In this document: positions 25,458 to 35,191 of the stretch, in pieces
How positions within the stretch are numbered: the first letter of the stretch is position 1
How the letters are laid out: each line of letters begins with the position of its first letter
Assembly (NCBI GenBank): GCA_050288425.1
Contig: JBNKDU010000126.1
Coordinates: 53,503-117,502 of the forward strand
Reading direction: 5' to 3'
Length of the DNA: 64,000 bases
From: JARRKU01 sp050288425
GTDB lineage: Bacteria; Desulfobacterota; Desulfobacteria; Desulfobacterales; Desulfosarcinaceae
Notes under the pieces: generated by a model
What the model was told of the DNA's origin: nothing
Database searches by the model: none
The model's input: only the letters and a program-made list of their open reading frames with translations
Made by a program: the position numbers and the translations under genes

Positions 25458-26627
25458 ATGTCGAAGCGCAAAGTTCAAAAGAGTTTTCAGGAGATCAACG
25501 CCAGGATCCGGTCCGGCGAAGTCGTCGTGGTCACGGCGGAGGAGATGACCGCCATCGTCAAGGACCAAGGCCCGGAAGAGGCGGCTCGACAGATCGATGT
25601 GGTGACCACCGGTACCTTCGCCCCCATGTGTTCGTCCGGCGCCCTGATCAATTTCGGCCACAGCGTGCCCGGCATCAAGGCCACCGATGTTTGGCTCAAC
25701 AATGTCAAAGCCTACGCCGGCCTGGCGGCGGTGGACTGCTATATCGGCGCCACCGAAACATGCGGCGACGACCCGTTGAACAAGGTCTACCCGGGCGAAT
25801 TCGCTTACGGCGGCGGTCATGTCATCCAGGACCTGGTGGCCGGCAAGACCGTCCATTTGCGGGCCGAGGCCTATGGCACCGATTGCTATCCCCGGCGGGA
25901 TCTGGAGCAAACCATTACCCTGGAAAAACTACCCAATGCGGTGTTATGCAACCCGCGCAATGGGTACCAGAACTACAACACGGCCGTAAATACCCTCGGG
26001 AAAACCATTTACACATATATGGGGACCTTGAAGCCCCATCTGGGCAACGCCAATTATTGCAGCGCCGGCGCATTGAGTCCCCTGTTCAATGACCCTTATT
26101 ATAAAACCATCGGACTGGGGACGCGCATCTTCCTGGGCGGCGGCGTCGGTTATGTAACCTGGCCCGGTACCCAGCATAAGCCATCGGTGGATCGCACCCC
26201 GACCGGGGCACCCCTCCGGCCCGCAGGCACCTTGTGGGTCATGGGCGATTTGAAACAGATGAGTCCGCGATGGCTGGTGGGCGTGGCCATCCAGGGGTAT
26301 GGATGTTCGCTCGCCGTCGGCCTCGGAATTCCGATTCCCATCCTCAACGAGGAGATGGCACGCTTTACCGGCGTGTCGGATGAAGAACTGTTCACCCAGG
26401 TCATCGACTACGGGGCCGATTATCCCCAAGGGAAGTCGCGGAGTCTGGCCCAGGTCAGCTATGCCGAACTCAAGAGCGGCAGCATAGAGGTGGACGGTAC
26501 AACAATCCCCACGGTGCCCCTGTCGAGCATGGTGCGGGCCAGGGAAATTGCCGACACCCTCAAGAAATGGATCCAGGAAGGCGGCTTCCTGTTGGGGGAA
26601 CCCCAGATGCCCCTGCCGGCGGCGTAA
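25458..26627 (+). CDS. Homocysteine biosynthesis protein (HcyBio/DUF39 domain)
   Basis: 389 residues of the DUF39/HcyBio family. Members are implicated in making homocysteine from aspartate semialdehyde by direct sulfur incorporation in methanogens and sulfate reducers. Landmarks include VVTTGTFAPMCSSGALINFG, KATDVWLNNVKAYAGLAAVD, CYIGATETCGDD, GGGHVIQDLVAGKTVHLRAE and FLGGGVGYVTWPGTQHKPS. Conserved cysteines (CSSG, DCYIGATETCG) fit a sulfur-transfer role. The usual small ferredoxin-type partner gene is not adjacent. The start ATG follows GGGAGAACATCGAG, 18 bases after the M23 gene. Confidence 0.85.
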   Translation: MSKRKVQKSFQEINARIRSGEVVVVTAEEMTAIVKDQGPEEAARQIDVVTTGTFAPMCSSGALINFGHSVPGIKATDVWLNNVKAYAGLAAVDCYIGATETCGDDPLNKVYPGEFAYGGGHVIQDLVAGKTVHLRAEAYGTDCYPRRDLEQTITLEKLPNAVLCNPRNGYQNYNTAVNTLGKTIYTYMGTLKPHLGNANYCSAGALSPLFNDPYYKTIGLGTRIFLGGGVGYVTWPGTQHKPSVDRTPTGAPLRPAGTLWVMGDLKQMSPRWLVGVAIQGYGCSLAVGLGIPIPILNEEMARFTGVSDEELFTQVIDYGADYPQGKSRSLAQVSYAELKSGSIEVDGTTIPTVPLSSMVRAREIADTLKKWIQEGGFLLGEPQMPLPAA

Positions 26628-26689
26628 GCGACGGACCCCGTGCAGGGGATGGCGCCCGGCGCGATCCAAAGGGGGAGGATGAGAGTCCG

Positions 26690-27259
26690 ATGCCGGATAA
26701 ACTGAGGCTTTTCGTGGCCCTTCCCCTGCCGGCCACGGGTATCGAATGCCTGGCGGGGCTCCAGGAGCGGATCAAGTCCCGCGGTCTGGCCATGGGCTGG
26801 GTCAGGCCCCGCAATCTGCATCTGACGATGAAGTTTCTGGGGGATGTCCCGGTTTCGGAGGTGGATGGATTGGCGGCGACCCTGCGACGCGTCGTCGCGA
26901 CGCACCCGTCGCTGAAACTCATCCTGCAGGGCCTGGGCGTATTCCCGGGGATCCGGCGGCCGCGGGTGCTGTGGACGGGATTGGGGGGCGAAATCGATGC
27001 CTTGCGATCCATGTACGACGACCTGGAGGACGGGTTGGCCGGCCATGGATTTCAGAGGGACAACCGAGGGTTCCGGGCCCATATCACCCTCGGGCGGATC
27101 CGGAAGCGCATCGATGTCCAACATCTGCTGGACGTCATCGGGGGGCTGGGGCAATTCGAGCCGCTGCCGTTCGATGCCCGCCGGCTGGTGCTGTACAAGA
27201 GCGATCTGAAACCCTCCGGGGCGGTGTACACCCCCCTGGCGGAGGCGGAACTGGCATGA
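26690..27259 (+). CDS. thpR: RNA 2',3'-cyclic phosphodiesterase (ThpR/LigT)
   Basis: 189 residues of the 2H phosphoesterase family. The two catalytic HxT motifs are intact: NLHLTMKFLGDVP and RAHITLGRIRK. It hydrolyses 2',3'-cyclic phosphate RNA ends and was first known as a 2'-5' RNA ligase. The start ATG has GGGGGAGG upstream. The longer in-frame extension to 26567 overlaps the previous gene and is not supported. It is followed by recA, a frequent neighbour of thpR in this lineage. Confidence 0.93.
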   Translation: MPDKLRLFVALPLPATGIECLAGLQERIKSRGLAMGWVRPRNLHLTMKFLGDVPVSEVDGLAATLRRVVATHPSLKLILQGLGVFPGIRRPRVLWTGLGGEIDALRSMYDDLEDGLAGHGFQRDNRGFRAHITLGRIRKRIDVQHLLDVIGGLGQFEPLPFDARRLVLYKSDLKPSGAVYTPLAEAELA

Positions 27260-27354
27260 GCCGGCCTTAGATGCCCGGCACGATTTCCGCAAGACCGTAA
27301 TCCGATAAGAAAAATGAAACCCCATCGCTGAGAGTTTGGATAAGAGGAGGCCAT

Positions 27355-28386
27355 ATGAGCGTTTCCGTGGATAAGACCAAAGCCGTTGACTCGGCCATGA
27401 ACCAGATCGAGCGTCAATTCGGCAAGGGATCGATCATGAAACTGGGCAGCCGGCCCATCGTCGATATTCCGGTCATCCCTTCCGGTGCCATCGCCCTGGA
27501 CCGCGCGCTGGGGGTCGGAGGGCTGCCCAGGGGACGTGTCATCGAGATCTACGGGCCGGAATCTTCCGGCAAGACCACCCTGGCCCTGCATGCCGTGGCC
27601 AATGCCCAGAAGAGAGGCGGCATCGCCGCTTTCATCGATGCCGAGCACGCCCTGGATGAAGGCTATGCCCGTCGGCTGGGGGTAAACACGGACGAACTGC
27701 TCGTTTCTCAGCCGGATACCGGCGAACAGGCCCTGGAGATCGCCGACATGCTGCTGCGCAGCGGAGCCATCGACGTCATCGTCATCGACTCGGTGGCCGC
27801 CCTGGTTCCCCGGGCCGAAATCGAAGGCGAAATGGGCGACTCCCACATGGGGCTGCAGGCCCGCCTGATGTCCCAGGCCTTGCGCAAACTCACCGGCACC
27901 ATCGGCAAGACCAATACCTGCCTGATCTTCATCAACCAGATCCGCATGAAGATCGGCGTGGTCTTCGGCAACCCGGAAACCACCACCGGCGGCAATGCCT
28001 TGAAGTTCTACGCTTCGGTGCGCATGGACATCCGGCGCATCGGCGCCATCAAGAACGGCCAGGAAGTGGTGGGCAACCGGACGCGGGTCAAGGTGGTCAA
28101 GAACAAGATGGCCCCGCCTTTCAAGGAAGCCGAATTCGACATCATGTACGGCGAAGGCATCTCCGTGACCGGTGATTTGCTCGACATCGGCGTCGACGCC
28201 GGCATTATCGACAAAAGCGGTGCCTGGTACTCGTTCAACGGCGAACGCATCGGCCAGGGCCGCGAGAATGTGAAAAAGTTCCTGCAGGAAAATCCCGACA
28301 TCTTCGACGACATCAATCAGCAGGTGCGGGAATCGGTGGGGTTGGCGGAGAAGCAGAATTCCGCCGCACAAGCTGATGAAGATTAA
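27355..28386 (+). CDS. recA: Recombinase RecA
   Basis: 343 residues. Walker A EIYGPESSGKTTLALHA, the catalytic region FIDAEHALDEGYARRLGVN, Walker B DVIVIDSVAALVPRAEIEGE, loop L1 MGDSHMGLQARLMSQALRKL and loop L2 FGNPETTTGGNALKFYAS are all present. It drives homologous recombination and LexA self-cleavage. The ATG has AGAGGAGG upstream. The C-terminal tail is acidic as usual. Confidence 0.99.
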   Translation: MSVSVDKTKAVDSAMNQIERQFGKGSIMKLGSRPIVDIPVIPSGAIALDRALGVGGLPRGRVIEIYGPESSGKTTLALHAVANAQKRGGIAAFIDAEHALDEGYARRLGVNTDELLVSQPDTGEQALEIADMLLRSGAIDVIVIDSVAALVPRAEIEGEMGDSHMGLQARLMSQALRKLTGTIGKTNTCLIFINQIRMKIGVVFGNPETTTGGNALKFYASVRMDIRRIGAIKNGQEVVGNRTRVKVVKNKMAPPFKEAEFDIMYGEGISVTGDLLDIGVDAGIIDKSGAWYSFNGERIGQGRENVKKFLQENPDIFDDINQQVRESVGLAEKQNSAAQADED

Positions 28387-28455
28387 ACACGGTCCTGGGC
28401 GCGTCGATGAATCAGAAGGCGCGTCACGCATATAAGTACAATGGAGTGTCTGGTA

Positions 28456-31083
<2,628 letters not shown>

Positions 31084-31121
31084 AGACGGCCCTTCGACTT
31101 TTGCAACGTTAGGGGAATAAA

Positions 31122-31387
31122 GCGAAACGCGGTTATCCGGAATGCTCAAGTTGCATGTAACAGCAGGTCTTTTGCTGCTATCGCATATCGTCAATTCGTT
31201 GAATCGTCGAATGGTCAAATGGGGAAAGGCATTCTGTCTGATTTCATATTGCTGCAATATCTAAATGATAGAATTCCACTCCCGATTTGACCATTCGACG
31301 ATTTGATGATTTGACCAAATCAACTTTGCATAATCGGCACAGATTCGGGCTGCCTTCCAGCCAGCTTGTGCTTTGTGGATAAGCGCG
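31122..31387. repeat. Inverted repeat, left arm (flanks cheX-like gene)
   Basis: About 265 bases matching, in reverse complement, 32,092-32,330 with roughly 90% identity by eye. It begins aaacgcggttatccgg and ends ctttgtggataagcgcg. Relative to the right arm it has one extra 24-base segment (31,293-31,316) that repeats the gatttgacc end. Inside it, atcgtcgaatggtcaaat (31,203-31,220) is the exact reverse complement of atttgaccattcgacgat (31,285-31,302), so the arm is itself palindromic. No coding frame. Together with the right arm it encloses about 700 bases with one gene. Confidence 0.9.
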
Positions 31388-31390
31388 AAG

Positions 31391-31429
31391 CGAAAAGAAA
31401 AGAGCGGCGTTCGATGGAACGCCGCTCTT
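31391..31429 (-). terminator. Terminator of the cheX-like gene
   Basis: On the minus strand AAGAGCGGCGTTC-type arms (31,400-31,429) form a 12-13 bp perfect stem with a 4-base loop, followed by TTCTTTTCG. It lies just inside the left inverted-repeat arm. Confidence 0.85.
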
Positions 31430-31466
31430 CTTGTCTGTCGGTATGGCCGCCCGGAGATATCCCCCA

Positions 31467-31934
31467 TCAGCCCTCGTTTAACTTCAGGGCGATTTCGATG
31501 AACATGTCTCCCTTGTCCAGGATGCAGGGGATGGTGATCACCGGGACCCCCGATGGGTAGGAGACCTTGTGTTTGCCCACCACCACGCTGGGTACGGAGA
31601 TGGAATTGTTGTTGCTGGGAAAATCGGTCTTGGCATTTCCGGCGATCATATTGCAGATTTCACCGATGGCATCGGTGCAATCCTCGTCCAGTTCCGTGAC
31701 CTCTTCCCCCACCAGTGCCGAAACCAGCTGAAACGCGATCTCATGGGTCAGGCTGATGACCACGGAACCGCATACCGTGCCGCTGACACCGATGATGCTG
31801 CTGATCTCGTGGGGGGCGACATCGCTGCCCTTCTTCAATGATGGCTTGCCCAGTCGGAAGGGCACGTCGATCATGGTTTCGAAGACGTTTTTGGCCGCCA
31901 CCACAAATGGCTTGATATAACTCGGATCGATCAT
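31467..31934 (-). CDS. CheX-like chemotaxis phosphatase / CheC-family protein
   Basis: 155 residues. The fold shows the CheX pattern SYIKPFVVAAKNVFETMIDV, ISSIIGVSGTVCGSVVISLT and the active-site helix DAIGEICNMIAGNAK. In that helix, Glu and Asn (E-x-x-N) are the residues that dephosphorylate CheY-P in CheC/CheX/FliY. A glycine-proline-containing C-terminal sheet follows. The start at 31934 has GGTGGAG upstream; an in-frame ATG 51 bases earlier lacks one. No chemotaxis genes surround it. The gene, with its terminator, is the only coding content between two long inverted repeats, which is unusual for a chromosomal cheX. Confidence 0.83.
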   Translation of the reverse strand: MIDPSYIKPFVVAAKNVFETMIDVPFRLGKPSLKKGSDVAPHEISSIIGVSGTVCGSVVISLTHEIAFQLVSALVGEEVTELDEDCTDAIGEICNMIAGNAKTDFPSNNNSISVPSVVVGKHKVSYPSGVPVITIPCILDKGDMFIEIALKLNEG

Positions 31935-32091
31935 TGCTCCACCTTCATCATAAAATGATGTCCACAGCAGGCAACCCGAATTCATTCAACGGCTTCCTGG
32001 CCGGCATGGATTGCCTGCATGCGCCATCCAGGCGTCATTCCTATCATCGGCCGGTTCCCCGGGAACTTTAAACCGCTTTTTCTTTTTTTTA

Positions 32092-32330
32092 CGCGATTAT
32101 CCACAAAGCTCAAGCTGGCTGGAAGGCAGCCCGAATCTGTGCCGATTATGCAAAGTTGATTTGGTCAAATCGGGAGTGGAATTCTATCATATAGATATTG
32201 CAGCAATATTGAGTAAGGCAACATGCCTCTCACCATTTGACCATTCGACGATTCAACGATTCGACTATATGAAATAGCAGCAAAAGACCTGCAGTTACAT
32301 ACAACTTGAGCATTCCGGATAACCGCGTTT
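32092..32330. repeat. Inverted repeat, right arm (flanks cheX-like gene)
   Basis: About 240 bases, reverse complement of the left arm (31,122-31,387). It starts cgcgattatccacaaagct and ends cattccggataaccgcgttt. It lacks the 24-base internal duplication seen on the left. It fills most of the non-coding space between the cheX-like gene and dapB, together with about 150 bases (31,935-32,091) upstream of cheX in which I see no gene. Confidence 0.9.
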
Positions 32331-32340
32331 TTTTAAGACC

Positions 32341-33171
32341 TCACTTCGGCTTGGTGAGCACGTCGATCATGGAAAAGACCTTGCCCGCGGCGCCTCGTTG
32401 AATCTGCTGCGCCAGGTAGACCACGGCGTCGAAGGTGCCTTCGGCATAGATCTGGCGGCCGTTGATGTTGTGGGTGAATTCGAACTTGACGCTCTTGTCG
32501 GCCGATATCAGCGTGTAGGTATGCCAGCCGTGGCCGCCCAGGTATTCGGCCGGGATGGCCCACATGTTGCGTTGGCGTTCCGGATCGCGCTCTTTCTCGA
32601 TCTGGTCCGTGTGAAAGTCCACCCCCATGGCATTGAAGTAGCCCACCATGGCCTTGGCCGTGCCGCTGGTATCGGCCTTGCCGGCCTGGTGGCTTTCCCG
32701 CACGGTCATTTCGTACCCCTTGAACAGGTCGGGGAAATGGGTGGCCGCATGTTCCATCATGGCCTGCAACCCCACGATCTGTTTGGCCATGTTAGGGGCG
32801 ATCACGGCGGCGATGCCGGAATCGAGAACGGCTTTCCGGAGTCGGTCGCGGTCGCCGCCCGTGGTTCCCATGACAAAGGGCAGTCTGCAGCGGCAATAGA
32901 ATTCGGCGTTGTCATTGACGGCGCTGGGGTGGGTAAAATCGATGCTGATGAACATCCCTTCCCCATCCATGATGCGTTTGATCTTCTCTTCACGTAATTC
33001 CGGACGGATCAATTCGATGGCCGTCTCTCCGATGTGACAATGATCGATGTCGATCTCCGGACCGGTCAGGGAATAGGGCAGCACTTGCAGCCGCCGGTCG
33101 TTCATTGCCTGTTGGGCAATGACCTGGGCGACATTGCCGGGCAAACCGTTGAGCATGATTTTGATTGCCAT
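32341..33171 (-). CDS. dapB: 4-hydroxy-tetrahydrodipicolinate reductase (plant-type DapB)
   Basis: 276 residues. Lysine/diaminopimelate pathway enzyme that reduces HTPA with NAD(P)H. It begins AIKIMLNGLPGNVAQVIAQQ and has FISIDFTHPSAVNDNAEFYC, FVMGTTGGDRD and VIAPNMAKQIVGLQAMME, with the catalytic region YEMTVRESHQAGKADTSGTA. These match the plant/eukaryote-like DapB subfamily better than the E. coli type. The start at 33171 has GAGGAG upstream; a 17-residue in-frame extension is not supported. The stop lies about 10 bases from the right inverted-repeat arm. Confidence 0.93.
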   Translation of the reverse strand: MAIKIMLNGLPGNVAQVIAQQAMNDRRLQVLPYSLTGPEIDIDHCHIGETAIELIRPELREEKIKRIMDGEGMFISIDFTHPSAVNDNAEFYCRCRLPFVMGTTGGDRDRLRKAVLDSGIAAVIAPNMAKQIVGLQAMMEHAATHFPDLFKGYEMTVRESHQAGKADTSGTAKAMVGYFNAMGVDFHTDQIEKERDPERQRNMWAIPAEYLGGHGWHTYTLISADKSVKFEFTHNINGRQIYAEGTFDAVVYLAQQIQRGAAGKVFSMIDVLTKPK

Positions 33172-33229
33172 GAAACTCTCCTCTTCCGCCGTGTGGCCCG
33201 GGCTCACGCCGGCAGGCCGCATCGTGGGA

Positions 33230-34927
33230 TTATGTTTTTTCCGCCGCCCGCACCTGCAGCTTTTCCGCCAGCGCCTTCAGCCGCGGCAGTCGTTCCGCCG
33301 GCCCGGCGGCCAGCCGGCGGTGCAGGCTGCTGACGGCCCGCGGAATGTAGCGGGCGAACCAGGATTTGCCTTTCGTGTCGGTCAGGAAGCCGAAGGCGCC
33401 CAGCATTTGCAGGTTGCGCGCCAGTGCACAGAAAGGATACCCCCTGCGAAACTTTTCGGCATCGATCCCGTGGCGCTCTTGGAGCTGCCGCAGGGCATGG
33501 TCGTACAATTGGCGCTGCAGCGCGACCGGCAGGGACGCATAGGGATCGATGAGCAGCGCGGCCAGGTCGTATTGCAGGGGGCCCAGGCGGCCGCCCTGAA
33601 AATCGACGAAATAGATCTCTTCCTTGCGGAGCATGATATTGCGCGACTGCAGGTCCCGGTGGAGGAAGCCGGTAACGGCATGGGATTCGATCTGGCGGGC
33701 GATCCATTCGAATTCGTCCATCAGCGGGGCGTCGTCCATGTCCCAGCCGAGGTGGCCGCGAACAAACGCCTCCATGAAATAGCGGCATTCGTTGTCGATG
33801 ATCACGCGTCGGTCGTATCGGGGCGTCTGGTAAGTCCAATCCGGATCGAAACCGCGGCCACCGTCCATGGCCATGGTGATCCAGCCGTCGATGACCCGGC
33901 GATACCAGTGGAGGACCTCGTCGGAACTCATCTTCCCCAGGCCGTCCTGCAACAGGGTGTCCCCCAGGTCCTCCAGGAAGACCAGGCCGCTGCAGCGGTC
34001 GTGCAAATAAATATGGGGGACCGGTACACGCCGGCGCCGCAGGTGACCGCCGATGGCCACATAGGCATCCACTTCCTGCCGACCTTCCCCGCAGCAAATT
34101 CCATGATCCGCCAGGATGAGGGATTCGTCGCCGTGTCGCAGACGAAACCACCGGCGGTCGGAACCGTCGCCATGCAAGGGCTGGATCCCCGGCTCGCGCG
34201 CGCCGGCTGCGCCGAAGGCTTTCCCGAAGGCCACCGGGACCATCCGGTCCAACACCGCCTGACGATAACGTTCGGGGGTACCGATGTCGTGCCATGAAAA
34301 TGGCGGCGGAAGATACGCTTTGATTTTCTCTCCCGCCGCCAGCAGGTTTTCATAGGCGCTGATGATATGGGACGGTCCCGTGGCGGGAAGAAAATCGCGG
34401 ACCCGTGGATCGACGACATGGATACCGGCAAACGCCATGGCCTTTTCCGGACCCTGGTCTTCGGCTCGGTATCGGAAGCGGGTGACGAATCCATCGGCAT
34501 CCACCGCGACGTTATTGAAGTCGGCGTGATCGTGCATCACCATGGTGACCGGCCAATGGTGGTTGCCATGGTATTCGCAGACTTGTCGCAGATCGATATC
34601 GCTGACGATGTCGGCGTTGACCACCAGCAGGGGCTCCGTCGCCCAGCGGCCGGCCACGTTGACCAGGGCGCCGCCGGTTCCGAGGATTTCCGGCTCGTGG
34701 CAGATTTCGATCCGCACGCCCGGGTCGGCGCCGGCCAGGAAATCCTCGATCTGTCCATGTCCGTGATGGGTGTTGATCAACACGGTATCGAACCCGGCCC
34801 GGCGAACCTGATCGATGGCCAGCGCCAGTACCGGGATGTTATTGACGGTGAACAGCGCCTTGGGCCGGCGTTCGGTAAACGGCCGCAGCCGCGTGCCCAG
34901 GCCGGCGGCCAGAATCATGGCTTTCAT
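33230..34927 (-). CDS. MurU-AmgK fusion: nucleotidyltransferase plus sugar kinase (MurNAc salvage)
   Basis: About 565 residues in two parts. Residues 1-~230 are an NTP-transferase of the MurU/GlmU-N type: KAMILAAGLGTRLRPFTERR, PKALFTVNNIPVL and LLVVNADIVSDIDL. The rest is an aminoglycoside-phosphotransferase-fold kinase like AmgK: SDRRWFRLRHGDESLILADH, LVFLEDLGDTLL, the Brenner motif FLHRDLQSRNIML and the metal motif FVDFQGGRLGPLQYDLAALL. In Pseudomonas, separate AmgK and MurU turn MurNAc into UDP-MurNAc, bypassing de novo synthesis. Here the two are fused in the order MurU-AmgK. The start at 34927 has GGGGTG upstream, inside the end of a dispersed repeat copy. A bifunctional choline-type enzyme is a less likely alternative. 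Confidence 0.82.
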   Translation of the reverse strand: MKAMILAAGLGTRLRPFTERRPKALFTVNNIPVLALAIDQVRRAGFDTVLINTHHGHGQIEDFLAGADPGVRIEICHEPEILGTGGALVNVAGRWATEPLLVVNADIVSDIDLRQVCEYHGNHHWPVTMVMHDHADFNNVAVDADGFVTRFRYRAEDQGPEKAMAFAGIHVVDPRVRDFLPATGPSHIISAYENLLAAGEKIKAYLPPPFSWHDIGTPERYRQAVLDRMVPVAFGKAFGAAGAREPGIQPLHGDGSDRRWFRLRHGDESLILADHGICCGEGRQEVDAYVAIGGHLRRRRVPVPHIYLHDRCSGLVFLEDLGDTLLQDGLGKMSSDEVLHWYRRVIDGWITMAMDGGRGFDPDWTYQTPRYDRRVIIDNECRYFMEAFVRGHLGWDMDDAPLMDEFEWIARQIESHAVTGFLHRDLQSRNIMLRKEEIYFVDFQGGRLGPLQYDLAALLIDPYASLPVALQRQLYDHALRQLQERHGIDAEKFRRGYPFCALARNLQMLGAFGFLTDTKGKSWFARYIPRAVSSLHRRLAAGPAERLPRLKALAEKLQVRAAEKT

Positions 34928-35075
34928 GGTCACCCCAATGTTGCAAAAGTCGGAGGGCTTCAGAGCCAAGGCGCCAAGGGCGCAGCCGTAGTCAATCTAC
35001 TGCAAGCCCTTGGCAACACCGTTACTTACGCCCTCCGAATTTCCCGAAGGGTAAAAAAGATGGCATAAAATAGTC
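34928..35075 (-). repeat. Dispersed structured repeat, copy B
   Basis: Reverse-complement relative of the copy at 541-690. Outer arms are cggagggc (34,951-34,958) and gccctccg (35,030-35,037). Inner arms are gccaagggc (34,973-34,981) and gcccttggc (35,006-35,014). The inner arm sequence differs from copy A, yet both halves change together. It sits directly upstream of the MurU-AmgK gene, so its last bases form that gene's leader. Confidence 0.75.
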
Positions 35076-35191
35076 CCGATCCTCGATTTGACCACTGGTT
35101 TATTCCTCGAAAGGAGCTTCCATGTAGGCTAAATTCAATGCGCATAATCTTTCCTCAATCTTTTGTCATCTTTTTTATGCAACGTTGGGGG

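Noticed and set aside
31122..32330. Inverted repeats as an insertion sequence
   Set aside because: The enclosed gene is CheX-like, not a transposase, and the arms are far longer than usual IS ends.
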